From positions 2,167,001 through 2,231,000 of the forward strand of contig NZ_CP097562.1 of the NCBI RefSeq assembly GCF_000487995.2: a stretch of DNA of 64,000 nt, read 5' to 3'. Source of the stretch: Mucispirillum schaedleri ASF457. Its GTDB lineage: Bacteria > Chrysiogenota > Deferribacteres > Deferribacterales > Mucispirillaceae. Shown piece after piece: positions 8,076 through 16,829 of the stretch (positions are counted from its first letter, which is position 1; the number at the start of each line of letters is the position of its first letter). A program made the translations under genes and the position numbers. The notes under the pieces are model-generated. The model was given only the letters and a program-made list of their open reading frames with translations. It was not told the origin of the DNA and searched no databases.

Positions 8076-8450
8076 ATGAATACATTAAGCAAAAAAAGTA
8101 TACAAAAACTAAACACATGTCATAGTGATTTAAAAAGGCTTATAAAGACGGTGGCATTAGAAGAAAAATGTGCAGTAATATGTGGTTTTCGTGGCAGATA
8201 TGAGCAGGAAAAAGCATATTATGATGGCAAAAGCAAAGCCAAATGGGGTATGAGTAAGCATAATTTAAAGCCGTCTCAGGCAGTAGATGTGGTGCCGCTG
8301 CCACTTGACTGGAATAATATTGAACGATTTGAAAAATTAGGTAGAAAAATTATGCAGAAAGCTGATGAATTAAATATAAATATTAAATGGGGCAGAGATT
8401 TTAAAGGTTTAAAAGATTATCCCCATTTTGAATTAAATACAGATATTTGA
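8076..8450 (+). CDS. M15 family L-alanyl-D-glutamate endopeptidase (endolysin/ChiX type)
   Basis: 124 residues, a single Peptidase_M15_4 domain with no signal peptide. The visible motifs are CGFRGRYEQEKAYYDGKSKA, SKHNLKPSQAVDVVP with zinc ligands H62 and D71, and the end motif DYPHFEL with D114 and H117. This domain is found in phage T5-type endolysins and in the ChiX endopeptidase of holin-dependent (type X) secretion. It cleaves the L-Ala-D-Glu bond of peptidoglycan stems. Lacking a signal sequence, it should depend on the holin encoded just upstream. A terminator follows at 8464-8513. Confidence 0.9.
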   Translation: MNTLSKKSIQKLNTCHSDLKRLIKTVALEEKCAVICGFRGRYEQEKAYYDGKSKAKWGMSKHNLKPSQAVDVVPLPLDWNNIERFEKLGRKIMQKADELNINIKWGRDFKGLKDYPHFELNTDI

Positions 8451-8463
8451 TATAACTTGCAGT

Positions 8464-8513
8464 ATCGTTACCTTGTTTTTACATTAATATTTTATAAGCA
8501 GGTAACGATTTTT
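8464..8513 (+). terminator. Terminator of the lysis cassette
   Basis: A perfect ten-base inverted repeat, ATCGTTACCT (8464-8473) and AGGTAACGAT (8500-8509), is followed by a T-rich tail. The 26-base loop is long for a classical terminator. Confidence 0.6.
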
Positions 8514-8521
8514 ATTTCTGC

Positions 8522-8550
8522 TTGACAAATTTTAATTTTAGCTATATATA
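8522..8550 (+). promoter_or_regulatory. Promoter of the DUF805 gene
   Basis: A perfect -35 hexamer TTGACA (8522-8527) is separated by 17 bases from TATATA (8545-8550). The gene starts at 8600 with AGGAGAG as ribosome-binding site. Confidence 0.55.
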
Positions 8551-8599
8551 ACTATATATTTATTTTAAATAAAAATATATCTTAAAAGGAGAGAAAAGT

Positions 8600-8956
8600 A
8601 TGAATATTTCTCAATTTATTGGAGCATATAAAGATATGCTTACAAACTATTTTAATTTTCAAGGTAGAGTATCTCGCAAGTCATTTTGGTATGCAACCGC
8701 AGTAAATATTGCAGTATCAATAGTATTATCTATAATAAGCGGTATATTATCAAGTATTTTGTTTGTTTTTGCTTATATACCATCATTATACTCTCTTGCT
8801 GTTCTTTTGCCTTCATTGGGATATTCTTATAGAAGAGTGCAGGATATAGATAAAAATGGAATTTGGTGTTTAGTGCCTTTATATAATATTTATTTGTTTA
8901 TCCAGCCTGGAACAGACGGAACAAACCAATTTGGTGACAAACCTGCTGAAATATAA
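8600..8956 (+). CDS. DUF805 family small membrane protein
   Basis: 118 residues. The family signature is clear: FQGRVSRKSFWYA near residue 20, three hydrophobic segments, YRRVQDIDKNGIW (in place of the usual RRLHDIG), and the C-terminal QPGTDGTNQFGDKP. DUF805 proteins are small inner-membrane proteins of unknown biochemical role. The gene has its own promoter (8522-8550) and terminator (8965-9010), so it is monocistronic. Length is normal for the family. Confidence 0.9.
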   Translation: MNISQFIGAYKDMLTNYFNFQGRVSRKSFWYATAVNIAVSIVLSIISGILSSILFVFAYIPSLYSLAVLLPSLGYSYRRVQDIDKNGIWCLVPLYNIYLFIQPGTDGTNQFGDKPAEI

Positions 8957-8964
8957 AAAATCTA

Positions 8965-9010
8965 TTGTTATGCTCTAAATTTATAATGATTTTTAGAGCA
9001 TAACAATTTT
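8965..9010 (+). terminator. Terminator downstream of the DUF805 gene
   Basis: A perfect 15-base inverted repeat, TTGTTATGCTCTAAA (8965-8979) and TTTAGAGCATAACAA (8992-9006), is followed by TTTT. Confidence 0.85.
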
Positions 9011-9014
9011 ACTC

Positions 9015-9172
9015 TTTATTAAAAAATACAGTCCAGCTACGCATTTCTGCTTCCTCCCTATTCGGTCGGGAAATGCTTGCGTTGTAAAAGACACTCCCCC
9101 TGTATTTTTTAAATCATGCTCTGCCGAAGCAAGTTCGTCTTCGCTTACTTTCAAGCTCGTCCTGAGTCTTAT
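9015..9172 (-). repeat. Family A structured repeat, copy A2 (long form)
   Basis: Nearly identical to the reverse complement of 3243-3420, including the outer AAAAAATACAG / CTGTATTTTTT pair and the internal hairpin GCATTTC (9041-9047) with GAAATGC (9070-9076). It lies immediately after the terminator of the DUF805 gene. The short open frames across it are by-products of the repeat. Confidence 0.8.
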
Positions 9173-9305
9173 TTTTGGATAAGTCCATTCTGTCTTTTCT
9201 AACAGCTGTTTCAATATAGTTATTTTTTCCTTTTAATATTTGAATAATATGGCAGATATAAAAATAAGTAATAATAATTTAATAATGATTTATAAAAATA
9301 CTTCA

Positions 9306-9334
9306 TTGCAAAATAAGAAAAAATATGATATACT
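9306..9334 (+). promoter_or_regulatory. Promoter of the YhdH-type reductase gene
   Basis: TTGCAA (9306-9311), a 17-base spacer and TATACT (9329-9334) preceded by TGA, giving an extended -10. The start codon is at 9435, leaving a leader of about 95 bases. The rest of the gap 9173-9434 is plain AT-rich sequence. Confidence 0.55.
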
Positions 9335-9434
9335 AACAATAATATCAAAAAGTGCAGAATTTTATAATATTTTTTCTATGAAATTAAAGTAGTAGTATAT
9401 TACATATTATTGTAGAATAATAAGGAGTTATTTA

Positions 9435-10430
9435 ATGAGTACATTTAGATCCTTTGTTATCAAAGAAAATAATGGAGCTATCGTTAAAGATGTAATCTTG
9501 GAAAATACTGAAAATTTACCAGCAGGCGATGTGTTAATTAAAGTAATGTATTCTACAATTAATTCCTATGATGTTCTTTTTTCAAGAGAAAATACTTCTT
9601 TTCGTAAAAATACATATCCTTATGTTCCCGGTGTTGATGCAGCAGGTATAGTTGTTGAATCTAACTCTACTCATTACAGGGAGGGAGATGAGGTATTAAT
9701 ATTTGGCAATGGTTTAGGTCAGGATGTGCCCGGTGGATTTGGTCAGTTTGTTCGTGTTCCAGAATCATGGATAGTTAGTCTTCCAACAGGGTTATCTATG
9801 CAGGATAGTATGACACTTGGCTCTGATGGTATTGCTGCAGCTATTTCGGTTATGGAAATTATGGCAGCAGGTATTCAGACTAATTCAAAAGAAGTTATTG
9901 TTGGCGGCTCATCTTACGGCATAGGTGCTTTTGCTGTTTCTATACTTGCTTTATGTGGTTATAATGTTACTGCAGTTACTAAATATATGGAATGTGAAGA
10001 TTTTATTTATGAGCTGGGTGCAAAAGAAGTTCTTAGTATAGACAACTTTACAGATAATTCTGGCAAACATCTATTAGAAGATAAATATGTAGCCGGCATA
10101 GATACTCTTGGTGGTGATGTTTTAGATACTATGATACGCTCAGTTAAAGGTGGCTCAACTATTGCTGTATGTGGTGCTGTTCTTAGTGAAACATTTTCAT
10201 CTTCATTACTGCCTTTAATATTAAGGGGTATCAACCTTGTTGGCATAGATTCTCTTAGATGTTCTCATAGTTTAAAAAGGGAAGCTTTATATAGATTAGC
10301 AGGTGACTGGTATCTTAAAACTCTTTCATTTATGTGTAATGAAATATCTATTTTTGAAATTAATGAATATCTTGATAAAATGAATAATAATCTAATCAAA
10401 GGCAGGATAGTTGTTAATCATAAGTTATAG
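9435..10430 (+). CDS. YhdH/YhfP-type MDR oxidoreductase (AcuI-like)
   Basis: 331 residues, normal length for zinc-free medium-chain reductases. The N-terminal GroES-like half has YPYVPGVDAAGIVVES and GDEVLIFGNGLGQDVPGGFG. The Rossmann half starts at VIVGGSSYGIGAFAVSILAL, with the altered glycine motif GSSYGIG in place of GAxGGVG. The order GFGQFVRVPESWIVSLP is diagnostic of the YhdH/YhfP group, which includes NADPH-dependent acryloyl-CoA reductase AcuI. No catalytic zinc ligands are evident. The start has AAGGAG upstream. The exported-protein gene follows after 32 bases. Confidence 0.85.
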   Translation: MSTFRSFVIKENNGAIVKDVILENTENLPAGDVLIKVMYSTINSYDVLFSRENTSFRKNTYPYVPGVDAAGIVVESNSTHYREGDEVLIFGNGLGQDVPGGFGQFVRVPESWIVSLPTGLSMQDSMTLGSDGIAAAISVMEIMAAGIQTNSKEVIVGGSSYGIGAFAVSILALCGYNVTAVTKYMECEDFIYELGAKEVLSIDNFTDNSGKHLLEDKYVAGIDTLGGDVLDTMIRSVKGGSTIAVCGAVLSETFSSSLLPLILRGINLVGIDSLRCSHSLKREALYRLAGDWYLKTLSFMCNEISIFEINEYLDKMNNNLIKGRIVVNHKL

Positions 10431-10462
10431 TTGTTTAATATGTTTCATTAGGCAGGTTTTTT

Positions 10463-11566
10463 ATGCTGCGTGTTATTGTATTTGCTTGTTTTATACTGTT
10501 CTATTTTAATCTGAATGCAGCCCCTGCTGTTACTTTTATTGAATTTACACCTATTGCAGCTATTTCAAATGGTTATTCTTTTGGTATTTCTGAAATAAAA
10601 GTTAACAAACACACAATTTATACTATCAGTTTTAAAAAAGGAAAAGATGTTTTTGCAGTTACACCTGAAAATATGCTTCGTGGCTATTATCCTGATTTAA
10701 CATTTACAGGGCTTGCTATTAACAGTAATATTATAATAATAGGCGGCAAAGAAAAAGATTTTTCTAATAAACCTTGGATTTTTATGTTTAAAATTCAGGA
10801 TAATAAAATATCTATTGCAGATATTATTACAAAAGCCACAGTCAATGAATATAAATATAATTTTGAATATAATCTTCCAAGTATTGATGCTCCAAGAAGT
10901 CTGCCTGATATAGATAAGGATAAAAAAGCAGAAATAGAGCTTGATTTTTATGAAACAGGCATCACATTATATGCAGAGATAAGAGATAAAAGTTTGAATA
11001 TAGATTATTCATCATCAAAGTATAACGATATTTTTAATATGCTTGATATTATGGAAGAAAAAGATGACTATCAGTTTATGCAGTATTTAATGTATGGTGT
11101 TCTTGCTGGCAGGCTTACAAAGCAGCAGGCAGAAGATATGTATATAAGCCATATTAGAGAATCTAATCTTAAATTGCAGCATCTTATTACAAATATGAAG
11201 CGTATAAAAGGGCTTTCTGAGCAGTATCAAATCAGCAGCCAAATGGTTGAATATTTTTCAAGAGATATTGAACAGGATGAACTTTTTCAGCTTATAGATA
11301 GTCTTCCTAACAGCAGGGAATTTAAAAAGCGTATTTCGCTTTTAGATGAGCAGTTAAAGCTTTTAAAAATTGATGAAGTAATATTAAATGACTTTTCAAC
11401 ATATATAAGCGGATATTTAAATAACAGAGAGTTTGCAGATTTATTAACTATTGCAGCTGTTCCATCTTATATTGATATTAATGCTGTTATTTCAAATATT
11501 TTTATCTTGGATAGTATTATGCATAAATATGGATATAAAATAATTTATTTAAAAGCAAGTATATAA
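10463..11566 (+). CDS. Exported protein of unknown function
   Basis: 367 residues with a signal peptide (about 1-19, ending LNA). The first half looks like beta-rich repeats with surface-blade character (YSFGISEIKVNKHTIYTISF, ending in LPDIDKDKKAEIELDFYETG, an Asp-rich FG-GAP-like loop). The second half, from about residue 180, is alpha-helical and charged (TKQQAEDMYISHIRE onwards). I recognise no family. It sits between the reductase (32-bp gap) and a membrane glycosyltransferase (30-bp gap), suggesting one transcription unit. Confidence 0.7.
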   Translation: MLRVIVFACFILFYFNLNAAPAVTFIEFTPIAAISNGYSFGISEIKVNKHTIYTISFKKGKDVFAVTPENMLRGYYPDLTFTGLAINSNIIIIGGKEKDFSNKPWIFMFKIQDNKISIADIITKATVNEYKYNFEYNLPSIDAPRSLPDIDKDKKAEIELDFYETGITLYAEIRDKSLNIDYSSSKYNDIFNMLDIMEEKDDYQFMQYLMYGVLAGRLTKQQAEDMYISHIRESNLKLQHLITNMKRIKGLSEQYQISSQMVEYFSRDIEQDELFQLIDSLPNSREFKKRISLLDEQLKLLKIDEVILNDFSTYISGYLNNREFADLLTIAAVPSYIDINAVISNIFILDSIMHKYGYKIIYLKASI

Positions 11567-11596
11567 TGTTTATTTTTATATTAGGGGTAATGGATT

Positions 11597-12919
11597 TTGA
11601 AAACAAATAGAATGGCAGGTTTTTTTATTATTTTAGCAGCAATATATTACTGCTGGAATGCTTATGTTTTGCCAGTAAGAGCTGATGAAGCATATCTTTA
11701 TTTAAAAAGCATGGGTCTTTCATGGTCAACCCTTGCACCAACAGGTTTAATAGAATATATCCTTAAAGGCATGGATTTCTTTGGCTCATCTGCATTTCAG
11801 TTAAGGCTGCCGTCTATTATTTTTATTTCTTTTTCAGCACTTATTATTTATGAGCTTACATTAAAAATATCAAATATTTATGGTGCATGGTTTAGTATGA
11901 TATTATTTTTTGTTTCACCATCTATTACTTATTCTTATATTTCAATGACACCAAATGCACTTTTAATATTCTGTTTTGCCTCATATATTTATGCTTTTTA
12001 TATGGTCACATCTGATAAAGATAAATCTGTAAAATATTATGTATGGATGGCTGTATCTATTATATGTGCCATTAGTGTAGATTTTTCAGGCATACTTATT
12101 TTACTAAACCAGATTATTTATATCTTAATTAAAAGAGATATTCGTTCTGATAAAAAATATTTGCTTGTTATAATTTTATCTTCTGCAGCTTTAATGATAT
12201 TTGCAGCATGTCATTACTATGGCATATTTGATTTGTTTTATAAATATCCAGTAGAGTTTGGAAACCATTTTGCATACAGACTGCTGCTTTTTATAATTAT
12301 TTATCTGCCTGTTATATTTATTATTTTTGCAGCAATAAGGAATAAAAAAATAGATGATACTATGCTTCCATTATTTATATCATGTATTGTTTTTGCAGCA
12401 GGCGGTATTATTTTTAGTGCAGTATATGATTATGATGTTCGTAATTTAGGAGCACTGCTTATTCCTGCATTAGTTTTATCTGGTTATTATTATGAAATGT
12501 ATGGCTATAAAATAACAATAGGTGTTATTACCACAGTTTTAATGCTTGTATCTGTATATACAAATATAAGCAGTAACTCATTTCTTAAACCAAAGTATAT
12601 GGATAATATAAGGATGTATGAATCTATCCGTATGTCTATACAGGATATATCAGGAAGTTATGGCAGCTGTATTTTCAGCTATGACCCACAATTATCATCT
12701 ATTCTTGCATATAATACATTTACTTATCCAGAAGCCTGCACAGTAACAGAGTGTAGAAGTGTTTCAGGAGTGTTTGTTTCAAAAGAAAAAGAAGATGATT
12801 TATCTAAATTTTTTTCAGAAGTTCAGGAAGCAAATATTTATAGATTTATGAGTATAAAAGATGGTAAATCAACATTTTATTTTTATAAGGTAAGTGGTTT
12901 AAAGAAAAATCAGCAGTAA
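11597..12919 (+). CDS. GT39-like polytopic membrane glycosyltransferase (ArnT/PMT family)
   Basis: 440 residues with about ten membrane helices. The motif RADEAYLYL at about residues 28-36 matches the catalytic acidic motif in the first periplasmic loop of C-type glycosyltransferases (ArnT/PMT), and SSAFQLRLPSIIF matches the next conserved loop, where an Arg follows the first helices. The C-terminal 90 residues form a soluble domain. Such enzymes transfer sugars from polyprenyl-phosphate donors in the periplasm. The start is a TTG with AGGGG upstream; ATG at 11612 is the alternative. Substrate unknown. Confidence 0.75.
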   Translation: MKTNRMAGFFIILAAIYYCWNAYVLPVRADEAYLYLKSMGLSWSTLAPTGLIEYILKGMDFFGSSAFQLRLPSIIFISFSALIIYELTLKISNIYGAWFSMILFFVSPSITYSYISMTPNALLIFCFASYIYAFYMVTSDKDKSVKYYVWMAVSIICAISVDFSGILILLNQIIYILIKRDIRSDKKYLLVIILSSAALMIFAACHYYGIFDLFYKYPVEFGNHFAYRLLLFIIIYLPVIFIIFAAIRNKKIDDTMLPLFISCIVFAAGGIIFSAVYDYDVRNLGALLIPALVLSGYYYEMYGYKITIGVITTVLMLVSVYTNISSNSFLKPKYMDNIRMYESIRMSIQDISGSYGSCIFSYDPQLSSILAYNTFTYPEACTVTECRSVSGVFVSKEKEDDLSKFFSEVQEANIYRFMSIKDGKSTFYFYKVSGLKKNQQ

Positions 12920-12967
12920 ATTAATTTATATGTAGAATAATATTGAAATATTTGGTGCAGACTTTCC

Positions 12968-13595
12968 CATTGTCTATTCTGAGCGTAGCGAAGAATCTAA
13001 TTTGTATAAGCTGCAAGAATTATAAGTATAGTTTTAAAATTGTTACAGTTTTTATATTCTAGATGCTTCGCTTAAAAGCTCAGCAAGACATAGTTGCAGT
13101 TTTTTAATTATAATAAATAGTATTTGCAGTAGTATAATTATAATAAAGTATATTTTTAGATAAGTTCACATCTCACATATATTATATTAATCTACACATT
13201 GTCTATTCTGAGCATAGCGAAGAATCTAATTTGTATAAGCTGCAAGAATTATAAGTATAGTTTTAAAATTGTTACAGTTTTTATATTCTAGATGCTTCGC
13301 TTAAAAGCTCAGCAAGACATAGTTGCAGTTTTTTAATTATAATAAATAGTATTTGCAGTAGTATAATTATAATAAAGTATATTTTTAGATAAGTTCACAT
13401 CTCACATATATTATATTAATCTACACATTGTCTATTCTGAGCATAGCGAAGAATCTAATTTGTATAAGCTGCAAGAATTATAAGTATAGTTTTAAAATTG
13501 TTACAGTTTTTATATTCTAGATGCTTCGCTAAAAAGCTCAGCATGACATAGTTGCAGTTTTTTAATTATAATAAATTATATTTTTGGATAGGTCT
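12968..13595. repeat. Tandem array of a 229-bp unit (2.7 copies)
   Basis: The unit begins CATTGTCTATTCTGAGC at 12968, 13197 and 13426, an exact 229-bp period, and the third copy is truncated. Copies differ by only a few bases. Each unit contains an element of about 125 bp with inverted ends (CTATTCTGAGC...GCGAAGAATCTAA at the left, TTCTAGATGCTTCGCT...AGCTCAGCAAGACATAG at the right) plus about 100 bp of AT-rich spacer. The array fills the gap 12920-13618 between the GT39-like gene and the convergent SprA-related gene. Confidence 0.95.
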
Positions 13596-13618
13596 ACATA
13601 TCCACAGGTATTATAATA

Positions 13619-14539
13619 TTAAGCAGTTAATGATATAATAGAGCCAGTATTATAAGATGATGCAGTTATTATTTGATTATTCTTCTGCTTTACTGATGTG
13701 ATACTGCTTTCTTTTGTATTCTGCACTGGTGTTTGTGCTGCTGCCATATTATTATCTGTATTAGTTTTTTCCATATTTTCTTTTGAAGAAACATTTGCAC
13801 TTGCAGATGAATATGTGTTTTCATCAATATTTACAGTAGTTTTTTTGCTTTCATTTTCATTTATGCTGGCAGTTGTATTTTCTGTGTTTTCTTTTGAACT
13901 TATTTCAGTATTTTTCTGGCTGTTTAATTCTTTTCTTGCATCATTCATCATCTGTCTTGCTTCTGAGGCTACTTTTTGGTCCTGACTTGATGGATCAGCA
14001 GGGGCAAGAGCTGCTTTGATAACTACCTGTGCTTTTGCAATAGTTGCTTCTGGGTCATCAGCAACAGGGGAAGTGTCTATATTTACACTGCCGCCAACTG
14101 CATACTGTTTCCCGTCTGGTCCAGTCTGATAATCATAGCTTGCACCACCCTTAACATAAGAACCGCCTGCTGCAATATGTGCCTGCTCATGAGTTTTCAC
14201 TTCTCTATCTCTTGATTTAAGTTTATCTACTTGTTTTTGTTCTTCTTCTGTAAGCTGTTTATCAGAGTTACTGCTTTTTTCTGGTCTTGATGCAAGTATT
14301 TCCTCACCAGTAAAATATGATATATTTTTATTATCATCAGAATTATTACTTAAAGTATTTTTATTATTTTCTTCATAACTATTTGATATTATTTGATTTT
14401 GTGTTTGTTTTTCATCTGTTGCTTTAATATTTTCTTGTGTTTGAGTGTTAGACACATTCTTATTGCTTGATGTTTCATACTGAGATGAAGTAACAGGAAC
14501 ATAATTGTAAAAAGAATTAGTTAAAGCAGAAACACTCAT
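13619..14539 (-). CDS. SprA-related putative metalloprotease (CJM1_0395 family)
   Basis: 306 residues. The conserved core at about 100-205 contains KSRDREVKTHEQAHIAAGGS, with a zinc-protease-like HEQAH, then GGASYDYQTGPDGKQYAVGG and DPEATIAKAQVVIKAALAPA, which I recognise from the SprA-related/CJM1_0395 proteins found in many Gram-negatives. The flanking regions (first 95 and last 100 residues) are low-complexity, rich in Ser, Asn, Thr and Lys. There is no signal peptide. The start has GGAGA upstream. The gene stands alone, divergent from the dcw cluster. Protease activity is not proven for the family. Confidence 0.85.
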   Translation of the reverse strand: MSVSALTNSFYNYVPVTSSQYETSSNKNVSNTQTQENIKATDEKQTQNQIISNSYEENNKNTLSNNSDDNKNISYFTGEEILASRPEKSSNSDKQLTEEEQKQVDKLKSRDREVKTHEQAHIAAGGSYVKGGASYDYQTGPDGKQYAVGGSVNIDTSPVADDPEATIAKAQVVIKAALAPADPSSQDQKVASEARQMMNDARKELNSQKNTEISSKENTENTTASINENESKKTTVNIDENTYSSASANVSSKENMEKTNTDNNMAAAQTPVQNTKESSITSVKQKNNQIITASSYNTGSIISLTA

Positions 14540-15071
14540 AATTTCTCCGCAAATAGTGGAAGAAATCAGGCGTGCTGCCTTAATATCAACCTGATGATAT
14601 AATTTACTATCATAAATATAAACTACATTTTAATATTTTGCAAGTAAAATAATAATTTTATAGTGAAAAATGCTTTTTAGCTTTTTGTGCAAAAAAAGAT
14701 TTATGTTGATGAATATATTTGTTGATTAAATTTGTTCATATTGCTTAAAAAATAATCAAAAATATATAGAACAAATGTTGTTATTTGCTAGATATATCAA
14801 GAAAAATTAAAAAAAATTAGATTTTATTTTTTAAACTACAGTGCATGTTGATATTGCATTTATATCTTATTGATAAATCATTATATTTTTATGCAAAGTT
14901 ATAGTAAATGGATTTTTGTATAAAATAGTCTGCATAATATTTTTATGTTTTATATATAATATTTATTAAAAAATTATGTAAAACTAGATAAAATAGTAAT
15001 TATTTAATATTTTTATAAAAAAATAATATATAAATATATATTTAAATTGCTTGACTAATTATAAAAATTTT

Positions 15072-15100
15072 ATTACAAATGGGAAAGGATGACATATAAT
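15072..15100 (+). promoter_or_regulatory. Putative dcw-cluster promoter upstream of mraZ
   Basis: A perfect -10 TATAAT (15095-15100) lies 17 bases after ATTACA (15072-15077). A single TGGGA, the MraZ-binding core known from Escherichia coli, sits between them at 15080-15084; the usual tandem copies are not evident. Transcription would start near 15107. The remaining sequence 14540-15071 is about 80% A+T with no gene or repeat that I can see. Confidence 0.45.
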
Positions 15101-15136
15101 GTATTAAAATGTCATAATATGTATAAAGAGGGTCAA

Positions 15137-15598
15137 GTGGGTTTTTCAGGTAATTATCTGAATAAGTTTGATGAAGCTGGCAGATTAAGTCTTCCTGCAA
15201 AAATGCGTGAAGAGCTGCGTGCAGGCTTTGGCAATGATGCATTAATGGCATACTCCATTAATGGTATAGTGAAAATCTACCCAAAATCCGTTTATGATGT
15301 AAATATGAAAAATATGCATGAAGCAGCAAAGCAGAATGCAAATGCATATAAAATATTTAGAATATTAAGTTCATCAGCTTTTGCTGTAGAAATAAACAGC
15401 TCAGGCAGAATGAATATACCTGCACAAATAAGACAGAGTGCTGATTTAAAAGAAGAATGTTATGTTATTGGTTCTTATGATGTTATAGAGCTTTGGAATA
15501 AAGAAAAATGGGAAAAAGAAAGTGCTTCTTTTGATTTAGCATTAGAAGATAATGCTGCTGTTTTATCAGGTTTTATGGATATGATTGTTTCGGAGTAA
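15137..15598 (+). CDS. mraZ: Transcriptional regulator MraZ
   Basis: 153 residues from the GTG at 15137. The frame is open further up (ATG at 15089 and 15119), but the GTG has AGAGGG five bases upstream and gives the family N-terminus GFSGNYLNKFDEAGRLSLPAK, whereas the ATG at 15089 lies inside the putative promoter. Two SpoVT/AbrB-type repeats are visible, with DEAGRLSLPAKMREEL and NSSGRMNIPAQIRQSA. MraZ forms a ring that binds DNA upstream of its own gene and represses the dcw cluster. It is the first gene of the cluster; rsmH starts five bases after its stop codon. Confidence 0.92.
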   Translation: MGFSGNYLNKFDEAGRLSLPAKMREELRAGFGNDALMAYSINGIVKIYPKSVYDVNMKNMHEAAKQNANAYKIFRILSSSAFAVEINSSGRMNIPAQIRQSADLKEECYVIGSYDVIELWNKEKWEKESASFDLALEDNAAVLSGFMDMIVSE

Positions 15599-15603
15599 TA
15601 TAA

Positions 15604-16527
15604 GTGCATATCTCCGTTTTGTATTATGAGTTAATTGATAGTTTAAATATTTCTGCTGATGGTATATATGTTGACTGCACTGGCGGTGGTGGAGGCCATG
15701 CTGGTTTGCTGCTTGAAAGGCTTGGAGAAAATGGCAGGCTTATTATCTTTGACAGGGATATAGATGCTGTTGCAAGGCTTAATAGTAAGTTTGCAGAAGA
15801 TAGAAGAGTAGAAGTTGTGCACAGCAATTTTGCAGATATTGATACTGCTCTTTTAAGCAGAAATATTGAAAAAGTAGATGGGATATATGCAGACTTTGGT
15901 GTATCATCCTTTCAGCTGCAAGAGGCTGAGCGTGGGTTTTCTTTTAGAAAAGACGGCCCGCTTGATATGCGTATGGATACTACTTGTGGAGAACCTGTAA
16001 GTGAAATCATCAATACTTATTCTGAAAGTAACCTTTCTACTATAATTTATAAATATGGTGAAGAAAGGTTTTCACGCCAGATTGCCTCAGCAGTGATAAA
16101 AAGGCGTGCTGTTAAACCATTTGCTGCAACATTAGATTTTGCAGAAGTTGTTAAAGGTGCTATACCTAAAAAATTTCATAAAAAAGGCATAAACCCTGCA
16201 ACAAAAACTTTTCAGGCTTTTCGTATTTTTGTAAATGGAGAGCTTGATGCAGTAGAAACATTAATGAGTAAAGTATCTTCTCTATTAAAAACTAATGGAC
16301 GGTTTGCTGCTGTTTCATTCCATTCATTAGAAGATAGAATAGTAAAAGAATGGCTTAATCATTATGCAGCACCATGCACATGTCCTGACAGTTTTCCAGT
16401 ATGTGTATGTGGTAAAGAGCCAGAGATGAAAGTAATAACTAGAAAACCTATTGTTCCAAGCGAGAAAGAGGTAATGCATAACCCTCTTTCACGCAGTGCA
16501 AAATTAAGGGTAGGAGAGAGAATATAA
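15604..16527 (+). CDS. rsmH: 16S rRNA (cytosine(1402)-N4)-methyltransferase RsmH
   Basis: 307 residues, normal length, starting with GTG (HISVLYYELIDSL matches the family start). The SAM-binding region has YVDCTGGGGGHAGLLLERLG and IIFDRDIDAVARL. DFGVSSFQLQEAERGFSFRK, PLDMRMD and NPATKTFQAFRIFVNGELD are the family blocks, with SFHSLEDRIVKEW near the C-terminus. It methylates C1402 of 16S rRNA in the cytoplasm. GGAG lies upstream at about 15590. Its stop codon overlaps the ftsL start by one base. Confidence 0.97.
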   Translation: MHISVLYYELIDSLNISADGIYVDCTGGGGGHAGLLLERLGENGRLIIFDRDIDAVARLNSKFAEDRRVEVVHSNFADIDTALLSRNIEKVDGIYADFGVSSFQLQEAERGFSFRKDGPLDMRMDTTCGEPVSEIINTYSESNLSTIIYKYGEERFSRQIASAVIKRRAVKPFAATLDFAEVVKGAIPKKFHKKGINPATKTFQAFRIFVNGELDAVETLMSKVSSLLKTNGRFAAVSFHSLEDRIVKEWLNHYAAPCTCPDSFPVCVCGKEPEMKVITRKPIVPSEKEVMHNPLSRSAKLRVGERI

Positions 16528-16829
16528 TGAGAGTAATAAGTCAAGAGAGAGTATCGGGCATAGGTATATCACTTGCCCCTGTTATGGTTATCAGCACATT
16601 AATTTTCGTATTTTGTATGGCAATACTTATGATATTTCGTCAGCACTGTATAAGTGAAGGTTATAAAATATCAGAGCTTGCTAATGAGCTTGATAGAAAA
16701 TCTTTGCATTATGAAGCAGTTTCTCAAAAATATTCTGATGCTTTAAGGTGGGAAGTGCTTTTTAATAAGGCAGAAGAAATGGACTTTATTTTTCCAGTAG
16801 GCGGTAAAGTTTATTATGTTCAAAAGTAG
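16527..16829 (+). CDS. ftsL: Cell division protein FtsL
   Basis: 100 residues with one membrane helix (about 16-38) followed by a helical, heptad-like periplasmic stretch (ISELANELDRKSLHYEAVSQ), the standard FtsL topology. The sequence is weakly conserved in this family, so the call depends on position between rsmH and ftsI and on size. It forms the FtsQLB complex that activates the FtsWI septal synthase. It overlaps rsmH by one base and ftsI by 14 bases. Confidence 0.85.
   Translation: MRVISQERVSGIGISLAPVMVISTLIFVFCMAILMIFRQHCISEGYKISELANELDRKSLHYEAVSQKYSDALRWEVLFNKAEEMDFIFPVGGKVYYVQK

Noticed and set aside
6982-8450. Remnant of a complete prophage
   Set aside because: No structural, replication, integration or repressor genes flank the cassette, and no attachment-site duplication was seen; a remnant cannot be excluded but nothing else supports it.
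8993-9214. Minus-strand reading frame downstream of the DUF805 gene
   Set aside because: It lies wholly in the family A repeat and its terminator, and has no family-like sequence or ribosome-binding site.
12968-13595. Possible CRISPR array
   Set aside because: The period is 229 bp, spacer and repeat are both conserved between units, and no cas gene is nearby.
14540-15071. Small RNA or leader peptide upstream of mraZ
   Set aside because: The stretch is simply very AT-rich; no stable hairpin, frame or repeat was convincing.
15089-15598. mraZ starting at ATG 15089 or 15119
   Set aside because: The first lies inside the putative promoter and the second has no ribosome-binding site; GTG 15137 has AGAGGG and matches the family N-terminus.
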